From assembly GCF_004127445.1 (NCBI RefSeq), contig NZ_QEXM01000012.1, forward strand, positions 62,001-126,000: DNA of 64,000 nucleotides, read 5' to 3'. Shown one piece after another: positions 15,981 through 23,583 of this stretch (the stretch's first letter is position 1; the number at the start of each line of letters is the position of its first letter). The translations under genes were made by a program, and so were the position numbers. This DNA comes from Streptomyces alfalfae (GTDB lineage: Bacteria > Actinomycetota > Actinomycetes > Streptomycetales > Streptomycetaceae). A model generated the notes under the pieces. It was not told where the DNA came from and did no database searches. It saw only the letters and a list, made by a program, of their open reading frames with translations.

Positions 15981-16154
15981 TCAGGACGCGGCCTCCGCGG
16001 GTGCGTTCAGGCGCGGCGGGGTGCTGAAGTCCAGGACGTCCTGCGCCGTCTGCCGGGTCTCCTCGGCGGCCTTGCGCGCCGTGGCGAGCACGTCGCCGTG
16101 CTCCTGTACGAGGGAGTGGTAGATCGGCGCCTGGGTGACGTCATTGGCCGGCAT
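15981..16154 (-). CDS. Very small hypothetical protein (57 aa)
   Basis: A short ORF encodes 57 residues, beginning MPANDVTQAPIYHSLVQEHG and ending APAEAAS. An AAGGAG ribosome binding site lies nine bases before the ATG, and codon third positions are strongly G/C, both supporting translation. The middle (residues 14-42) is a predicted charged helix (ATARKAAEETRQTAQDVLDF). No hydrophobic segment and no cysteines are present. It precedes the 87-residue coiled-coil gene on the same strand. Function unknown. Confidence 0.55.
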   Translation of the reverse strand: MPANDVTQAPIYHSLVQEHGDVLATARKAAEETRQTAQDVLDFSTPPRLNAPAEAAS

Positions 16155-16280
16155 GAACTGCGGCTCCTTCTTCGGGGACGGTCGGATCGGGTCGCCCCGT
16201 GGGGCGGCCGACCCGCGACCTTACGCGAACCGTATGCCTCGATGGCACCCGGCCCCGATCATGTGATGCCCCCTTGTGAC

Positions 16281-16307
16281 GTCTTTCACAGGGCCGTGGG
16301 CGGGTAT
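16281..16307 (+). promoter_or_regulatory. Weak SigB-type promoter candidate for the DUF4236 gene
   Basis: GGGTAT (16302-16307) lies 27 bases before the DUF4236 start, with GTCT 17 bases upstream of it. The -10 matches the SigB-family pattern but the spacing is one base longer than usual. Confidence 0.35.
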
Positions 16308-16333
16308 CCGGCAGGGGACGTCAGGAGGAATTC

Positions 16334-16534
16334 ATGCCACTCACGTTCCGCAAGAGCTTCCGGATACTTCCCGGGGTGCGGCTGAACATCAACAAGCGCT
16401 CCTGGTCCCTCACGACCGGTGGCCGGCACGGTCCGCGCCGCACCCACAGCAGCACCGGTCGGCGCACCACCTCGATGGACCTGCCCGGCCCCTTCGGCTG
16501 GCGCCGCACGACGCGGCGCGGCGGGCGCCGCTAG
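16334..16534 (+). CDS. DUF4236-domain small basic protein
   Basis: The 66-residue protein (MPLTFRKSFRILPGVRLNIN...) matches the DUF4236 family by its signature opening MxLxFRKSF followed by G-x-R-x-N-x-S/R-x-x-S and an STGRRT segment. The family is widespread in actinomycetes; members are short, strongly basic and of unknown function. An AGGAGG ribosome binding site (TCAGGAGGAATTC) precedes the ATG. The product ends in a run of arginines (WRRTTRRGGRR), which could bind nucleic acid or acidic membrane lipids; this is inference from charge only. Confidence 0.8.
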   Translation: MPLTFRKSFRILPGVRLNINKRSWSLTTGGRHGPRRTHSSTGRRTTSMDLPGPFGWRRTTRRGGRR

Positions 16535-16598
16535 CGCGACACGGGACCCGCGGAAAACCGCTCGCGGCTCCGGTGCCGGCGCCGCTACGGTCACTCGC

Positions 16599-16652
16599 AT
16601 GAAGCGTGCCGCGATGAGGACGACGACGCCGGAGAGTGTCCCGGCGCGCTGA
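16599..16652 (+). CDS. Threonine-codon leader peptide of the ThrRS-like gene
   Basis: A 17-codon ORF encodes MKRAAMRTTTPESVPAR, with three consecutive ACG threonine codons at 16620-16628. It ends 14 bases before a 14-bp hairpin that precedes the threonyl-tRNA synthetase gene. TACGGT (16586-16591) lies seven bases before the ATG, so transcription may begin at the ATG itself, as in other leaderless Streptomyces attenuation peptides. Low charged Thr-tRNA would stall the ribosome on the ACG codons and let polymerase pass the hairpin. A small hairpin (CGCCGG / CCGGCG, 16627-16646) overlaps these codons. Peptide translation is inferred, not shown. Confidence 0.65.
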   Translation: MKRAAMRTTTPESVPAR

Positions 16653-16666
16653 CCGATGTCGTGAGT

Positions 16667-16698
16667 CGAAGCCCCGGGGCGAGTGCCCCGGGGCTTCG
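16667..16698 (+). terminator. Attenuator hairpin upstream of ThrRS-like gene
   Basis: CGAAGCCCCGGGGC and GCCCCGGGGCTTCG form a perfect 14-bp stem around a GAGT loop. It starts 14 bases after the leader-peptide stop and ends 39 bases before the ThrRS-like ATG, the usual placement of an attenuator terminator. Confidence 0.75.
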
Positions 16699-16737
16699 GC
16701 CTGCGGTCACTCGCCCTCCGTACGCGAGGAGACCACC

Positions 16738-17955
16738 ATGCACGACCACCGCAGACTCGGCCGCGAGCTGGAGCTGTTCGGCACCGATCCGCTGATCGGC
16801 GCGGGCCTGCCGTACTGGCTGCCCGACGGCGCCGCCGTACGGCACGCCCTGGAGGAGTACGTCCGCGACGCCGAGCGCCGGGCGGGCTACCGCCACGTGT
16901 ACTCGCCGGTTCTCGGCAAACGCGAGCTGTACGAGATCTCCGGGCACTGGTCGCACTACAGCGAGGACATGTTCCCGCCCATGGAGATGGGCGGCGACGA
17001 GGTCCTGCTGCGGCCGAGCCTCTGTCCGCACCACGCGCTCATCTACCGCTCCCGCGCCCGCAGTCACCGCGAGCTGCCGCTGCGCATGGCCGAGCTCGGC
17101 GGCATGTACCGCGCGGAGCTGTCCGGCGTGCTCGGCGGGCTGAACCGCGTGCGGGCCGTCCAGCTCAACGACGCGCATGTCTTCTGCACCCTGGAGCAGG
17201 CCGCCGACGAGGCGCGGGCCGCCCTGGAGATGATCGGCCGGGCGTACGAGGCGATGGGCATCCGCGCGGCCCGCCACCGGCTCTCCCTGCCGGGCCCCGG
17301 CGGCAAGTACGTCGACGACCCCGGCAAGTGGCGCAGGTCCACCGCGCTGCTGAGGGAGGTCCTCGACTCCACCGGGATCGCGTACGAGGCGGTGGAGGGC
17401 GAGGCCGCCTTCTACGGGCCGAAGATCGACGTGCAGGTCGTCGACGGGGCGGGCCGGGAGTCCACCCTCTCCACCGTCCAGATCGACTTCCACCAGCCCG
17501 AGCGGTTCGGTCTGCGCTACGTCGGCGCGGACGGCGCCGAGCACCGCCCCGTGATGGTCCACCGCAGCGTCGTCGGCAGCGTGGAGAGAGCCGTCGGGCA
17601 GCTCATCGAGGAGCACGACGGCGCCTTCCCCGCTTGGCTCGCCCCGGTCCAGCTCGTGGCCCTGCCGGTCTCGAAGGCGCAGGGCCCGGACGCCGAGGCG
17701 TTCCTGCGGCGCTGTGCCGCGCTCGGGCTGCGGGCCGAGTCGGCCGGTCCCGGGCGCGGCAGCCTCGGCGCGCGCGTCCGGGCCGCCAGGCTCGTCCCGT
17801 ACCAGGTGGTCATCGGGGCGAAGGAGGCCGCCGACGGCCTGGTCTCCGTGCGGTTGCGCGACGGGCGCCGCGTCGGTCCGCTGCCCGCCGATGAGTTCCT
17901 GGCCCGTGTCGGCGCGCTGGTCTCGGCGTACCGGACCGGGCTGTGGGAGGAGTAG
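16738..17955 (+). CDS. Stand-alone threonyl-tRNA synthetase catalytic/anticodon-binding protein lacking editing domain
   Basis: The ATG follows GCGAGGAGACC. At 405 residues it is about 240 shorter than housekeeping ThrRS: the TGS and editing (N2) domains are absent and it begins directly with the catalytic core (MHDHRRLGRELELFGTDP). Zinc and substrate residues are kept: Cys in RPSLCPHHAL, His in LNDAHVFC, His in VMVHRSVVGS and Arg in MYRAELSG. FYGPKIDVQV and the class II motif 3 region are intact, and a C-terminal anticodon-binding domain (about 300-400) is present. It probably charges Thr-tRNA without editing. It may be a paralogue induced by threonine starvation, or a copy resistant to a ThrRS inhibitor. 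Upstream lies a Thr-codon leader and attenuator. Confidence 0.88.
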   Translation: MHDHRRLGRELELFGTDPLIGAGLPYWLPDGAAVRHALEEYVRDAERRAGYRHVYSPVLGKRELYEISGHWSHYSEDMFPPMEMGGDEVLLRPSLCPHHALIYRSRARSHRELPLRMAELGGMYRAELSGVLGGLNRVRAVQLNDAHVFCTLEQAADEARAALEMIGRAYEAMGIRAARHRLSLPGPGGKYVDDPGKWRRSTALLREVLDSTGIAYEAVEGEAAFYGPKIDVQVVDGAGRESTLSTVQIDFHQPERFGLRYVGADGAEHRPVMVHRSVVGSVERAVGQLIEEHDGAFPAWLAPVQLVALPVSKAQGPDAEAFLRRCAALGLRAESAGPGRGSLGARVRAARLVPYQVVIGAKEAADGLVSVRLRDGRRVGPLPADEFLARVGALVSAYRTGLWEE

Positions 17956-17967
17956 TCGCGGCCCTTC

Positions 17968-18582
17968 TCAGAGCGCGCCGATGACCAGGGTGAGGCCCAT
18001 GGCCGCCATCATGACGGCGATCAGGGCGTCGAGGAACCGCCACGCGCCCGGGCGCGCGAAGAAGCCGCTGAGCAGGCGGGCTCCGTAGCCGAGTGCGCTG
18101 AACCAGACGACGCTGCCGATCATCGCGCCGAGCCCGAAGGCCCACCGCAGCCCGCCGTGGCCCGCGGCGACCGAGCCGAGCAGCAGGACCGTGTCGAGGT
18201 AGACGTGCGGGTTCAGCCAGGTCATGGCCAGGCAGGCGAGCAGGGCGCCGCGCCTGCTGCCCGCCGTGGCGCCCGCGGCCGACATCGCCTCGGGGCGCAG
18301 GGCGCGGCGCGCGGCGAGCACGGCGTACGAGAGGAGGAAGGCGCCGCCGATCAGGCCGACGAGGGTCAGCGCCGGCGGCCAGGCCGTCACCGCCGCGCCG
18401 ACCCCGGCGACGCCCGCCGCGATGAGCACGGCGTCGGACACCGCGCAGACGGCCACCACGGTGAGCACGGCCTGCCGGCGGATGCCCTGGCGCAGGACGA
18501 AGGCGTTCTGCGCGCCGATGGCGACGATGAGCGAGAGTCCGGTGCCGAATCCGGCGGCTGCGGCGGTCAGTGCTGATCCCAT
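17968..18582 (-). CDS. LysE/ArgO-family amino-acid exporter
   Basis: I prefer the ATG at 18582 (MGSALTAAAAGFGTGLSLIV), giving 204 residues; an ATG seven codons earlier is possible. Six hydrophobic segments are visible, and the family motif GLSLIVAIGAQNAFVLRQG lies in the first helix and loop. LTWLNP-type residues occur as CLAMTWLNPHVYLDTVLLLG. LysE proteins export basic amino acids such as lysine or arginine in exchange for protons across the cytoplasmic membrane. It is divergent from a LysR regulator of the LysG/ArgP type, the standard gene pair in actinobacteria in which the regulator senses the amino acid. Confidence 0.9.
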   Translation of the reverse strand: MGSALTAAAAGFGTGLSLIVAIGAQNAFVLRQGIRRQAVLTVVAVCAVSDAVLIAAGVAGVGAAVTAWPPALTLVGLIGGAFLLSYAVLAARRALRPEAMSAAGATAGSRRGALLACLAMTWLNPHVYLDTVLLLGSVAAGHGGLRWAFGLGAMIGSVVWFSALGYGARLLSGFFARPGAWRFLDALIAVMMAAMGLTLVIGAL

Positions 18583-18609
18583 GCCGTCGACGTTATGGAT
18601 CACCGGCCG

Positions 18610-18644
18610 CTTAAGTACAGGTAAAGATTCTCAGGTACCTTAAG
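18610..18644. promoter_or_regulatory. Candidate LysG/ArgP operator between exporter and regulator
   Basis: CTTAAGTAC (18610-18618) and GTACCTTAAG (18635-18644) form an interrupted inverted repeat in the short divergent intergenic region. Its AT content is unusual for this window, and the position fits binding by the adjacent LysR protein. Confidence 0.55.
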
Positions 18645-18649
18645 CGATC

Positions 18650-19576
18650 GTGATGGCTCAGCACGGCAGCCTCTCGGAGCTGCCCCTCGAACAGGTGCGG
18701 ACGCTGCTCGCCGTCGTCGACGAGGGCACCTTCGACGCGGCGGCGGCCGCCCTGCACGTCACGCCGCCGGCCGTGAGCCAGCGCGTGAAGGCGCTGGAGC
18801 GCAGGACCGGCCGGGTCCTGCTGACGCGGACCAAACCGGTGCGGCCCACGGAGTCGGGGCAGGTCGTCGTGCGGTTCGCGCGGCAGCTCGCGCGCCTGGA
18901 GCGGGACGCGCGCGCCGATCTGGGCATCGGCGAATCGGGGCAGGGCGCGCTGCTGCCGGTGGCGGTGAACGCCGACTCCCTCGCGACCTGGTTCCTGTCC
19001 GCGCTGGCGCGGGTCCCCGACGAGCTGCGGGTCTGCTTCGAGCTGCGCCGCGAGGACGAGGTGCACACGACGTCGCTGCTGCGCGAGGGCGCGGTGATGG
19101 CCGCCGTCACCTCGTCGCCGGACGCCGTGTCGGGCTGCACGGTGCGACGCCTCGGCCGGGTGCGCTATCTGCCGGTGGCCTCGCCGGGGTTCATCGAGCG
19201 ATGGCTCGGCGACCGGCCCGGGGCGCCGCTGGGGCGGGTCATCGCGGACGCCCCCGTCCTGCTCTTCGACCGGCGCGACACGCTGCAGGACCAGTTCGCG
19301 CGCGAGGTGACGGGCGGCCGGGGCGCGGGCGCCCTGCGCCACTACGTCCCGTCGTCGCGGGGCTTCGCCGAGGCGATCGAGGCGGGGCTCGGGTGGGGCG
19401 TGGTGCCGCGCGCCCAGGCGGAGCCCCTGCTGCGCGCCGGCGCCCTGCGGCTGCTGGACCCCGAACGGGTCGTGGACGTGCCGCTGTTCTGGCAGCAGTG
19501 GAAGCTCGACTCGCCCGCGCTCGCGGCGCTGGCGGACGCGGTGGTGAGCACGGCGGCGGAGGCGTTGGACCAGTGA
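18650..19576 (+). CDS. LysG/ArgP-type LysR regulator of amino-acid export
   Basis: The 308-residue protein starts at GTG 18650, with ATG one codon later. Its N-terminal winged helix (LEQVRTLLAVVDEGTFDAAA, HVTPPAVSQRVKALERRTGR) and the spacing to the effector domain match the ArgP/LysG subgroup. That subgroup is marked by DEGTFDAAAAALHVTPPAVSQR and a late FWQQWKLDSPALAALADAV. Family members bind Lys or Arg and activate a divergent LysE-type exporter, which is the arrangement seen here. The intergenic CTTAAG inverted repeat is the probable target. It ends about 160 bases before the MBL-fold gene. Confidence 0.9.
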   Translation: MMAQHGSLSELPLEQVRTLLAVVDEGTFDAAAAALHVTPPAVSQRVKALERRTGRVLLTRTKPVRPTESGQVVVRFARQLARLERDARADLGIGESGQGALLPVAVNADSLATWFLSALARVPDELRVCFELRREDEVHTTSLLREGAVMAAVTSSPDAVSGCTVRRLGRVRYLPVASPGFIERWLGDRPGAPLGRVIADAPVLLFDRRDTLQDQFAREVTGGRGAGALRHYVPSSRGFAEAIEAGLGWGVVPRAQAEPLLRAGALRLLDPERVVDVPLFWQQWKLDSPALAALADAVVSTAAEALDQ

Positions 19577-19735
19577 GGCGGGAGCGATTCTGACATGGAC
19601 ACCTCATAATCAGGTACGTGTCGCCAGAGACCACCCACCCCCCAGAAACAAGTGCCGACCCCCCTTCCTCTTCCGGCCGGCCGCGGGTTACCCCTGGAAG
19701 GAGACGAGAGAACCCCGCGGAAGGCGAGACCCGAC

Positions 19736-20632
19736 GTGAACGACCCCACCCCCCTGCCCTTGACCACCGGCTGGTCCGTGGACGACCGCTGCACCAACTG
19801 CGACGTCGCCCGGCAGCTCGCGCCCGATCTGATCCACGAGGTCGGCCGACGCTCGGAGGTCGTGCGCCAGCCGCGCGACGCCGCGGAGGAACGCCTGCTG
19901 TACGCCGCCGCGTTCGCCTGCCACACCCGCTCCATCCGGCCCGCCTCGGGGCGCCTCGACGAGGCGCGCGACCCCTATCCCCTGCCCGTGGACGACACCG
20001 TCCTGTTCTGCGGGCACAACTCCCCGCACACCGCGGGCGCCAACGCCTATCTGCTGCGCCGCCCGGCGGGGAACCTGCTGATGGTGGACACGCCCCGCTG
20101 GAGCGAGACGCTGGCCGCGCGGTACGAGGCGATCGGGCCCGTCACCGATGTGCTCCTCACCCACCGGGACCACGCGGCGCACGGCCGCAGGTACGCCGAC
20201 CGCTTCGGGGCCCGGCTGTGGATCCACGAGGGCGACCTGGACGCCTCGCCCGACGCCGACCGCGTCCTGCGCGGCACGGACGCCGCCGAGGTCGCCGACG
20301 GCGTCACCGCCCATCCCCTGCCCGGCCACACCAGGGGCAGCGTGCTGTACGTCGCCGACGAGGAGTACTGCTTCAGCGGCGACAGCTTCTACTGGTCGCG
20401 GTCGACGGGCGACATCGAGGTCGCCGAGAGCGTGACGTGGCACTCCATCGAGGAACTGGCCGCCTCGTTGGCCCGCACGGCCGAACGGCTCCGCTTCAGC
20501 TGGCTGCTGCCCGGCCACGGCGACCGCAGGCGCCTGCCCGCCGACGAGATGGCGCCGCGCATGCGGGCGTTGACCGCCAGGACCGCGACGCTGCGGCCAC
20601 GCCCGGTGGACTTCACCGCCCTGCGCTGGTGA
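19736..20632 (+). CDS. MBL-fold metallo-hydrolase with N-terminal Cys-containing ferredoxin-like segment
   Basis: The chosen start is GTG at 19736 (VNDPTPLPLTTGWSVDD), giving 298 residues; the frame is open further upstream without a good binding site. Residues 15-70 hold CTNCDVARQ and a later Cys (AFACHTRS), resembling single-cluster [4Fe-4S] segments found fused to MBL domains in actinomycetes. The metallo-beta-lactamase fold follows (about 80-290), with LLTHRDHAAHG, HPLPGHTRGSVLY, FSGDSFYW and LLPGHGDRR. The first motif is THRDHAAH rather than THxHxDH, so the metal site may be non-standard. Substrate unknown; redox-linked hydrolysis is speculation. Confidence 0.75.
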   Translation: MNDPTPLPLTTGWSVDDRCTNCDVARQLAPDLIHEVGRRSEVVRQPRDAAEERLLYAAAFACHTRSIRPASGRLDEARDPYPLPVDDTVLFCGHNSPHTAGANAYLLRRPAGNLLMVDTPRWSETLAARYEAIGPVTDVLLTHRDHAAHGRRYADRFGARLWIHEGDLDASPDADRVLRGTDAAEVADGVTAHPLPGHTRGSVLYVADEEYCFSGDSFYWSRSTGDIEVAESVTWHSIEELAASLARTAERLRFSWLLPGHGDRRRLPADEMAPRMRALTARTATLRPRPVDFTALRW

Positions 20633-20705
20633 CGGCCCGCGGGCGTGCGTGGCGACACACCCCGCCGCCCGGCGGCGAATACACGCGGCGGGCGCCCGTC
20701 CTGTC

Positions 20706-20711
20706 TAGCGT
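20706..20711 (+). promoter_or_regulatory. Possible -10 element for a leaderless transcript
   Basis: TAGCGT lies exactly seven bases before the ATG of the 99-residue gene, and no ribosome binding site is present. This spacing is typical of leaderless actinomycete transcripts. No clear -35 is visible. Confidence 0.45.
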
Positions 20712-20718
20712 CGCCCGC

Positions 20719-21018
20719 ATGGCGACTGAACCGCGAGAGACCGACCGCGAGCTGCCCGATCCGCAGACGTTCGAGCTGCTGATCGTGCCCGAGTTCAACG
20801 AAGACGGCACACAGACCGCCGACACCCGGGGCACCCTGCGCTCCGGCGTGGTGCGGGCCACCGGGGAGACCGGCGCCTCCGGCTACCCCCGCTACACCGG
20901 TGACGGCATGGAGGCCGACATCGACCCCGTGAGCCGGGCCGTGGAGGCCCTGCTCGTCGACGGGGCCGAGCTGGACTACGGCCTCATGGTGCGCGTCGCG
21001 GACCACCTGGGCGGCTGA
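20719..21018 (+). CDS. Small acidic hypothetical protein, probably leaderless
   Basis: The 99-residue protein begins MATEPRETDRELPDPQTFEL. It is acidic, without cysteine, signal peptide or membrane segment. The pattern of alternating strands (TFELLIVPEF, TLRSGVVRAT) followed by a helix (PVSRAVEALLVDGAELDYGL) suggests a compact alpha/beta fold. The ATG lacks a ribosome binding site but is placed for leaderless translation. It is convergent with the polyketide operon and separated from it by a 12-bp hairpin, so it is not part of that operon. Family not recognised. Confidence 0.6.
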   Translation: MATEPRETDRELPDPQTFELLIVPEFNEDGTQTADTRGTLRSGVVRATGETGASGYPRYTGDGMEADIDPVSRAVEALLVDGAELDYGLMVRVADHLGG

Positions 21019-21043
21019 GCCCGCCGGCCCGGCCGCCCAGGTG
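21004..21043. terminator. Bidirectional terminator at the end of the PKS operon
   Basis: CACCTGGGCGGC (21004-21015) and GCCGCCCAGGTG (21032-21043) form a perfect 12-bp stem spanning the stop of the 99-residue gene. It sits between that gene and the last PKS gene, which converge. Confidence 0.6.
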
Positions 21044-21051
21044 CGCCGGAG

Positions 21052-23574
21052 CTACGCGCCGGGGCGGCGCGCGGCGGCCCGCTGCGCCCTGCGGGAGACG
21101 CGGCCCTCGGATGCGGCGGGCGCCGGGGCAGCGGCCGCGTCCGGGGCGATGCCCAGTTCACCGCTGAGGTCGGCGACGAAGGAGCGCACGGTCGGGTACT
21201 CCACGAACGCCGACGAGCGCACCGGGTGGGCCAGCTCCTCGCTGAGCTTGGCGATGACCTCGATCAGGATCAGCGAGTCGAGGCCCATGTCGAACAGGTT
21301 GGTGTCGAGTTCGACGGTCCGCGGGTCGGGCGCGCCCAGGACCGCGGCGATCTCCTGCCGGATGAACGCGGTGAGCAGGGCGCTCTTCTCCGCGTCCGTG
21401 GTGCCCTCGAAGCGGTCCCGCAGCGTCCGCGCCCCCGGCTCGGCGGCCGGCGCCGCGCTGCCGTGCGGCTCCGTCCAGTGCCGTACGCGCTCGAAGGGAT
21501 AGGTGGGCAGCGGCACCCGCCGTATCCGCTCGCCCTGGTGGAACGCCGCCCAGTCGACGTCCTCGCCCGCCGTCCACAGCCGCCCGACGAGGCCGAGCAG
21601 GAACGCCACGCCGGTGGTGTCCGACGCCTCCGGCAGCAGGGCGACGCCGGGCCGCCCGGCTCCGGCGGTGTGCTGCGCGCCGATCCCTTCCAGGAGGCGC
21701 AGTGCCGCGTCGGGCAGCGCGGTGCGGTCGGCGGCGACCACGGGAGCGGCGACGCCCCAGCCGGCCAGGGTCCGCGCGGTGGCGTACTGGACGGCGAAGT
21801 CCGCCGCCGGGCCCTTTGCGGCGAGCAGTTCGGCGGCGGGTGTCCCCAGTTCGGCGGCGCACCGGTCGTAGTGCTCGCGGAAGGCGGCGGCCTCCGCGTA
21901 CAGGGCCGCGGCGTGGCCGGGCGCGCCGGTGCCGGGCGCCAGGTCGAGGACGGGCCGCTCGTCGGCGGGGTCGGCGCTCAGGACCCGGCCCGCGTCGCCC
22001 AGGGCCAGGGCGAGCGCGGCGTCCCGCACGTCGGTGGCGACCAGCGCGCGCCGGTAGGGGTGCGCGCGGCGGCCGAGCGCCAGGGTCTGGGCCACGGCGG
22101 GCAGGCCGAGGCCGCGGTCCTTGCGCAGAGCGCGGGCGAGGTCGGCGGTGGCCCTGTCGAGGGCGGCCGGGGTGTTGGCGGAGAGCACCAGGAGGCGGGG
22201 CCCGGCGTCCTCGGCGTCGGGCGTTGAGGGGGCCGCGGGCGGCTCCTCCACGATGACGTGGGCGTTGGTGCCGCCGATGCCGAAGGAGCTGACGCCGGCC
22301 CGGCGCGGTGTCGGCCCCTCGGGCCACTGCCGGGTCTCGGTGCCGACGTAGAAGGGCCCTGCCGCGAAGTCGATCTCCGGGTTGGGCGCCTCGAAGTGGA
22401 GGCTCGGGACCAGGGTGCGGTGGCGCAGCATCAGGACCGTCTTGATCAGCCCCGCCATGCCGGCGGCCGTGTCGAGGTGGCCGACGTTGGTCTTGACGGA
22501 GCCGATCGCGCAGGACTCCGGCGGCAGCGTGCCGCCGTCGCGGCCGAACGCCTGGCTGAGCGCGGCGATCTCGACGGGGTCGCCGAGCGGGGTCGCCGTG
22601 CCGTGGGCCTCCACGTACGAGATGGTCTCCGGGTCGACGTCGGCGATCTGCTGGGCCTCGGCGATGACGGCGGCCTGGCCCTGGACGCTCGGCGCGGTGT
22701 AACCGGTCTTGTCCGAGCCGTCGTTGTTGACCGCGGTGCCCTTGATGACGGCGTGGACGGTGTCACCGTCGGCCAGCGCGTCGCTCAGCCGCTTCAGGAC
22801 CACGGCGCCGACGCCGTTGCCGATGACGGTGCCCTGCGCCTTGGCGTCGAAGGCCCGGCAGTGGCCGTCCGGCGAGAAGATCATCCCCTCGTGGTGGAGG
22901 TAGCCCTCGCCCTGGTCGGCCTGGATGTGGGCGGCGCCCGCGATCGCCATCGCGCAGTCCCCGGAGAGCAGGCTGAGGCAGGCCAGGTGCACGGCCACGA
23001 GGGAGGTCGAGCAGGCGGTGTTGGTGCTGACGCTCGGGCCGCGCAGGTTCAGCTTGTAGGAGGTGCGGGTGGCGACGAAGTCCTTGTCGTTGGCGATCAT
23101 CATGCGGTAGCGGTCCACGGACGACGCGGTGCGGTAGCGCTCGCCGAGGTTGTGCAGCAGGTAGGTGTTCAGGCCCACCCCCGCGTAGACGCCGATCTGC
23201 TGCTCGCCGCGCCGCGGGTCGTAGCCCGCGCCTTCCAGTGCCTCGTGCGCGCACTCCAGGAACTGGCGCTGCTGCGGGTCGATCAGCTCCGCCTCGTCCC
23301 GGGTGATGCCGAAGAGCCCCGCGTCGAACATGTCGGCGTCCGGCAGGATCTGACCGGCCTTCACGTACCGGTCGTCGCTCAGCAGGTGCTCGCCGACCCC
23401 GGCCGCGCGCAGCTCCTCGTCGGAGAAGTAGGTGAGGGTCTCCCTCCCCTCGCTGAGCACCTTCCAGAACTTGTCGGGGGTGTCGGCGCCGGGGAACCGG
23501 CAGGCGAGCCCGATGACGGCGATGTCGGAGTCCCGGACCTCGTGGTCCTGCCGCTCTGTCCGCTGGTCGTTCAT
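21052..23574 (-). CDS. Trans-AT polyketide synthase, single KS-ACP module with vestigial AT-like segment
   Basis: This last gene of the operon encodes 840 residues behind GAGGAG. The ketosynthase (about 17-455) has a full triad: NTACSTS (Cys near 186), EAHGTATPLGD and NVGHLDTAAG. Its MMIANDKDFVATRTSYKLNL segment resembles ketosynthases that accept aminoacyl chains from NRPS modules, fitting extension of formylglycine. After the linker, about 540-670 looks like the remains of an acyltransferase (LYAEAAAFREHYDRCAAELG, FAVQYATARTLAGWGV), but the GHSxG nucleophile is missing. The ACP Ser (MGLDSLILIEV) is near 766. There is no KR or DH. It probably performs the first malonyl extension. Loading must come from the AT-AT-ER protein. 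Confidence 0.92.
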   Translation of the reverse strand: MNDQRTERQDHEVRDSDIAVIGLACRFPGADTPDKFWKVLSEGRETLTYFSDEELRAAGVGEHLLSDDRYVKAGQILPDADMFDAGLFGITRDEAELIDPQQRQFLECAHEALEGAGYDPRRGEQQIGVYAGVGLNTYLLHNLGERYRTASSVDRYRMMIANDKDFVATRTSYKLNLRGPSVSTNTACSTSLVAVHLACLSLLSGDCAMAIAGAAHIQADQGEGYLHHEGMIFSPDGHCRAFDAKAQGTVIGNGVGAVVLKRLSDALADGDTVHAVIKGTAVNNDGSDKTGYTAPSVQGQAAVIAEAQQIADVDPETISYVEAHGTATPLGDPVEIAALSQAFGRDGGTLPPESCAIGSVKTNVGHLDTAAGMAGLIKTVLMLRHRTLVPSLHFEAPNPEIDFAAGPFYVGTETRQWPEGPTPRRAGVSSFGIGGTNAHVIVEEPPAAPSTPDAEDAGPRLLVLSANTPAALDRATADLARALRKDRGLGLPAVAQTLALGRRAHPYRRALVATDVRDAALALALGDAGRVLSADPADERPVLDLAPGTGAPGHAAALYAEAAAFREHYDRCAAELGTPAAELLAAKGPAADFAVQYATARTLAGWGVAAPVVAADRTALPDAALRLLEGIGAQHTAGAGRPGVALLPEASDTTGVAFLLGLVGRLWTAGEDVDWAAFHQGERIRRVPLPTYPFERVRHWTEPHGSAAPAAEPGARTLRDRFEGTTDAEKSALLTAFIRQEIAAVLGAPDPRTVELDTNLFDMGLDSLILIEVIAKLSEELAHPVRSSAFVEYPTVRSFVADLSGELGIAPDAAAAPAPAASEGRVSRRAQRAAARRPGA

Positions 23575-23583
23575 GTCTTCTCC

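Noticed and set aside
16738..17955. Housekeeping thrS
   Set aside because: It lacks the TGS and editing domains expected of the main bacterial enzyme; gene symbol therefore withheld.
21052..23574. Cis-AT PKS module
   Set aside because: The AT-like segment lacks the GHSxG serine, and a trans-AT protein is encoded in the operon.
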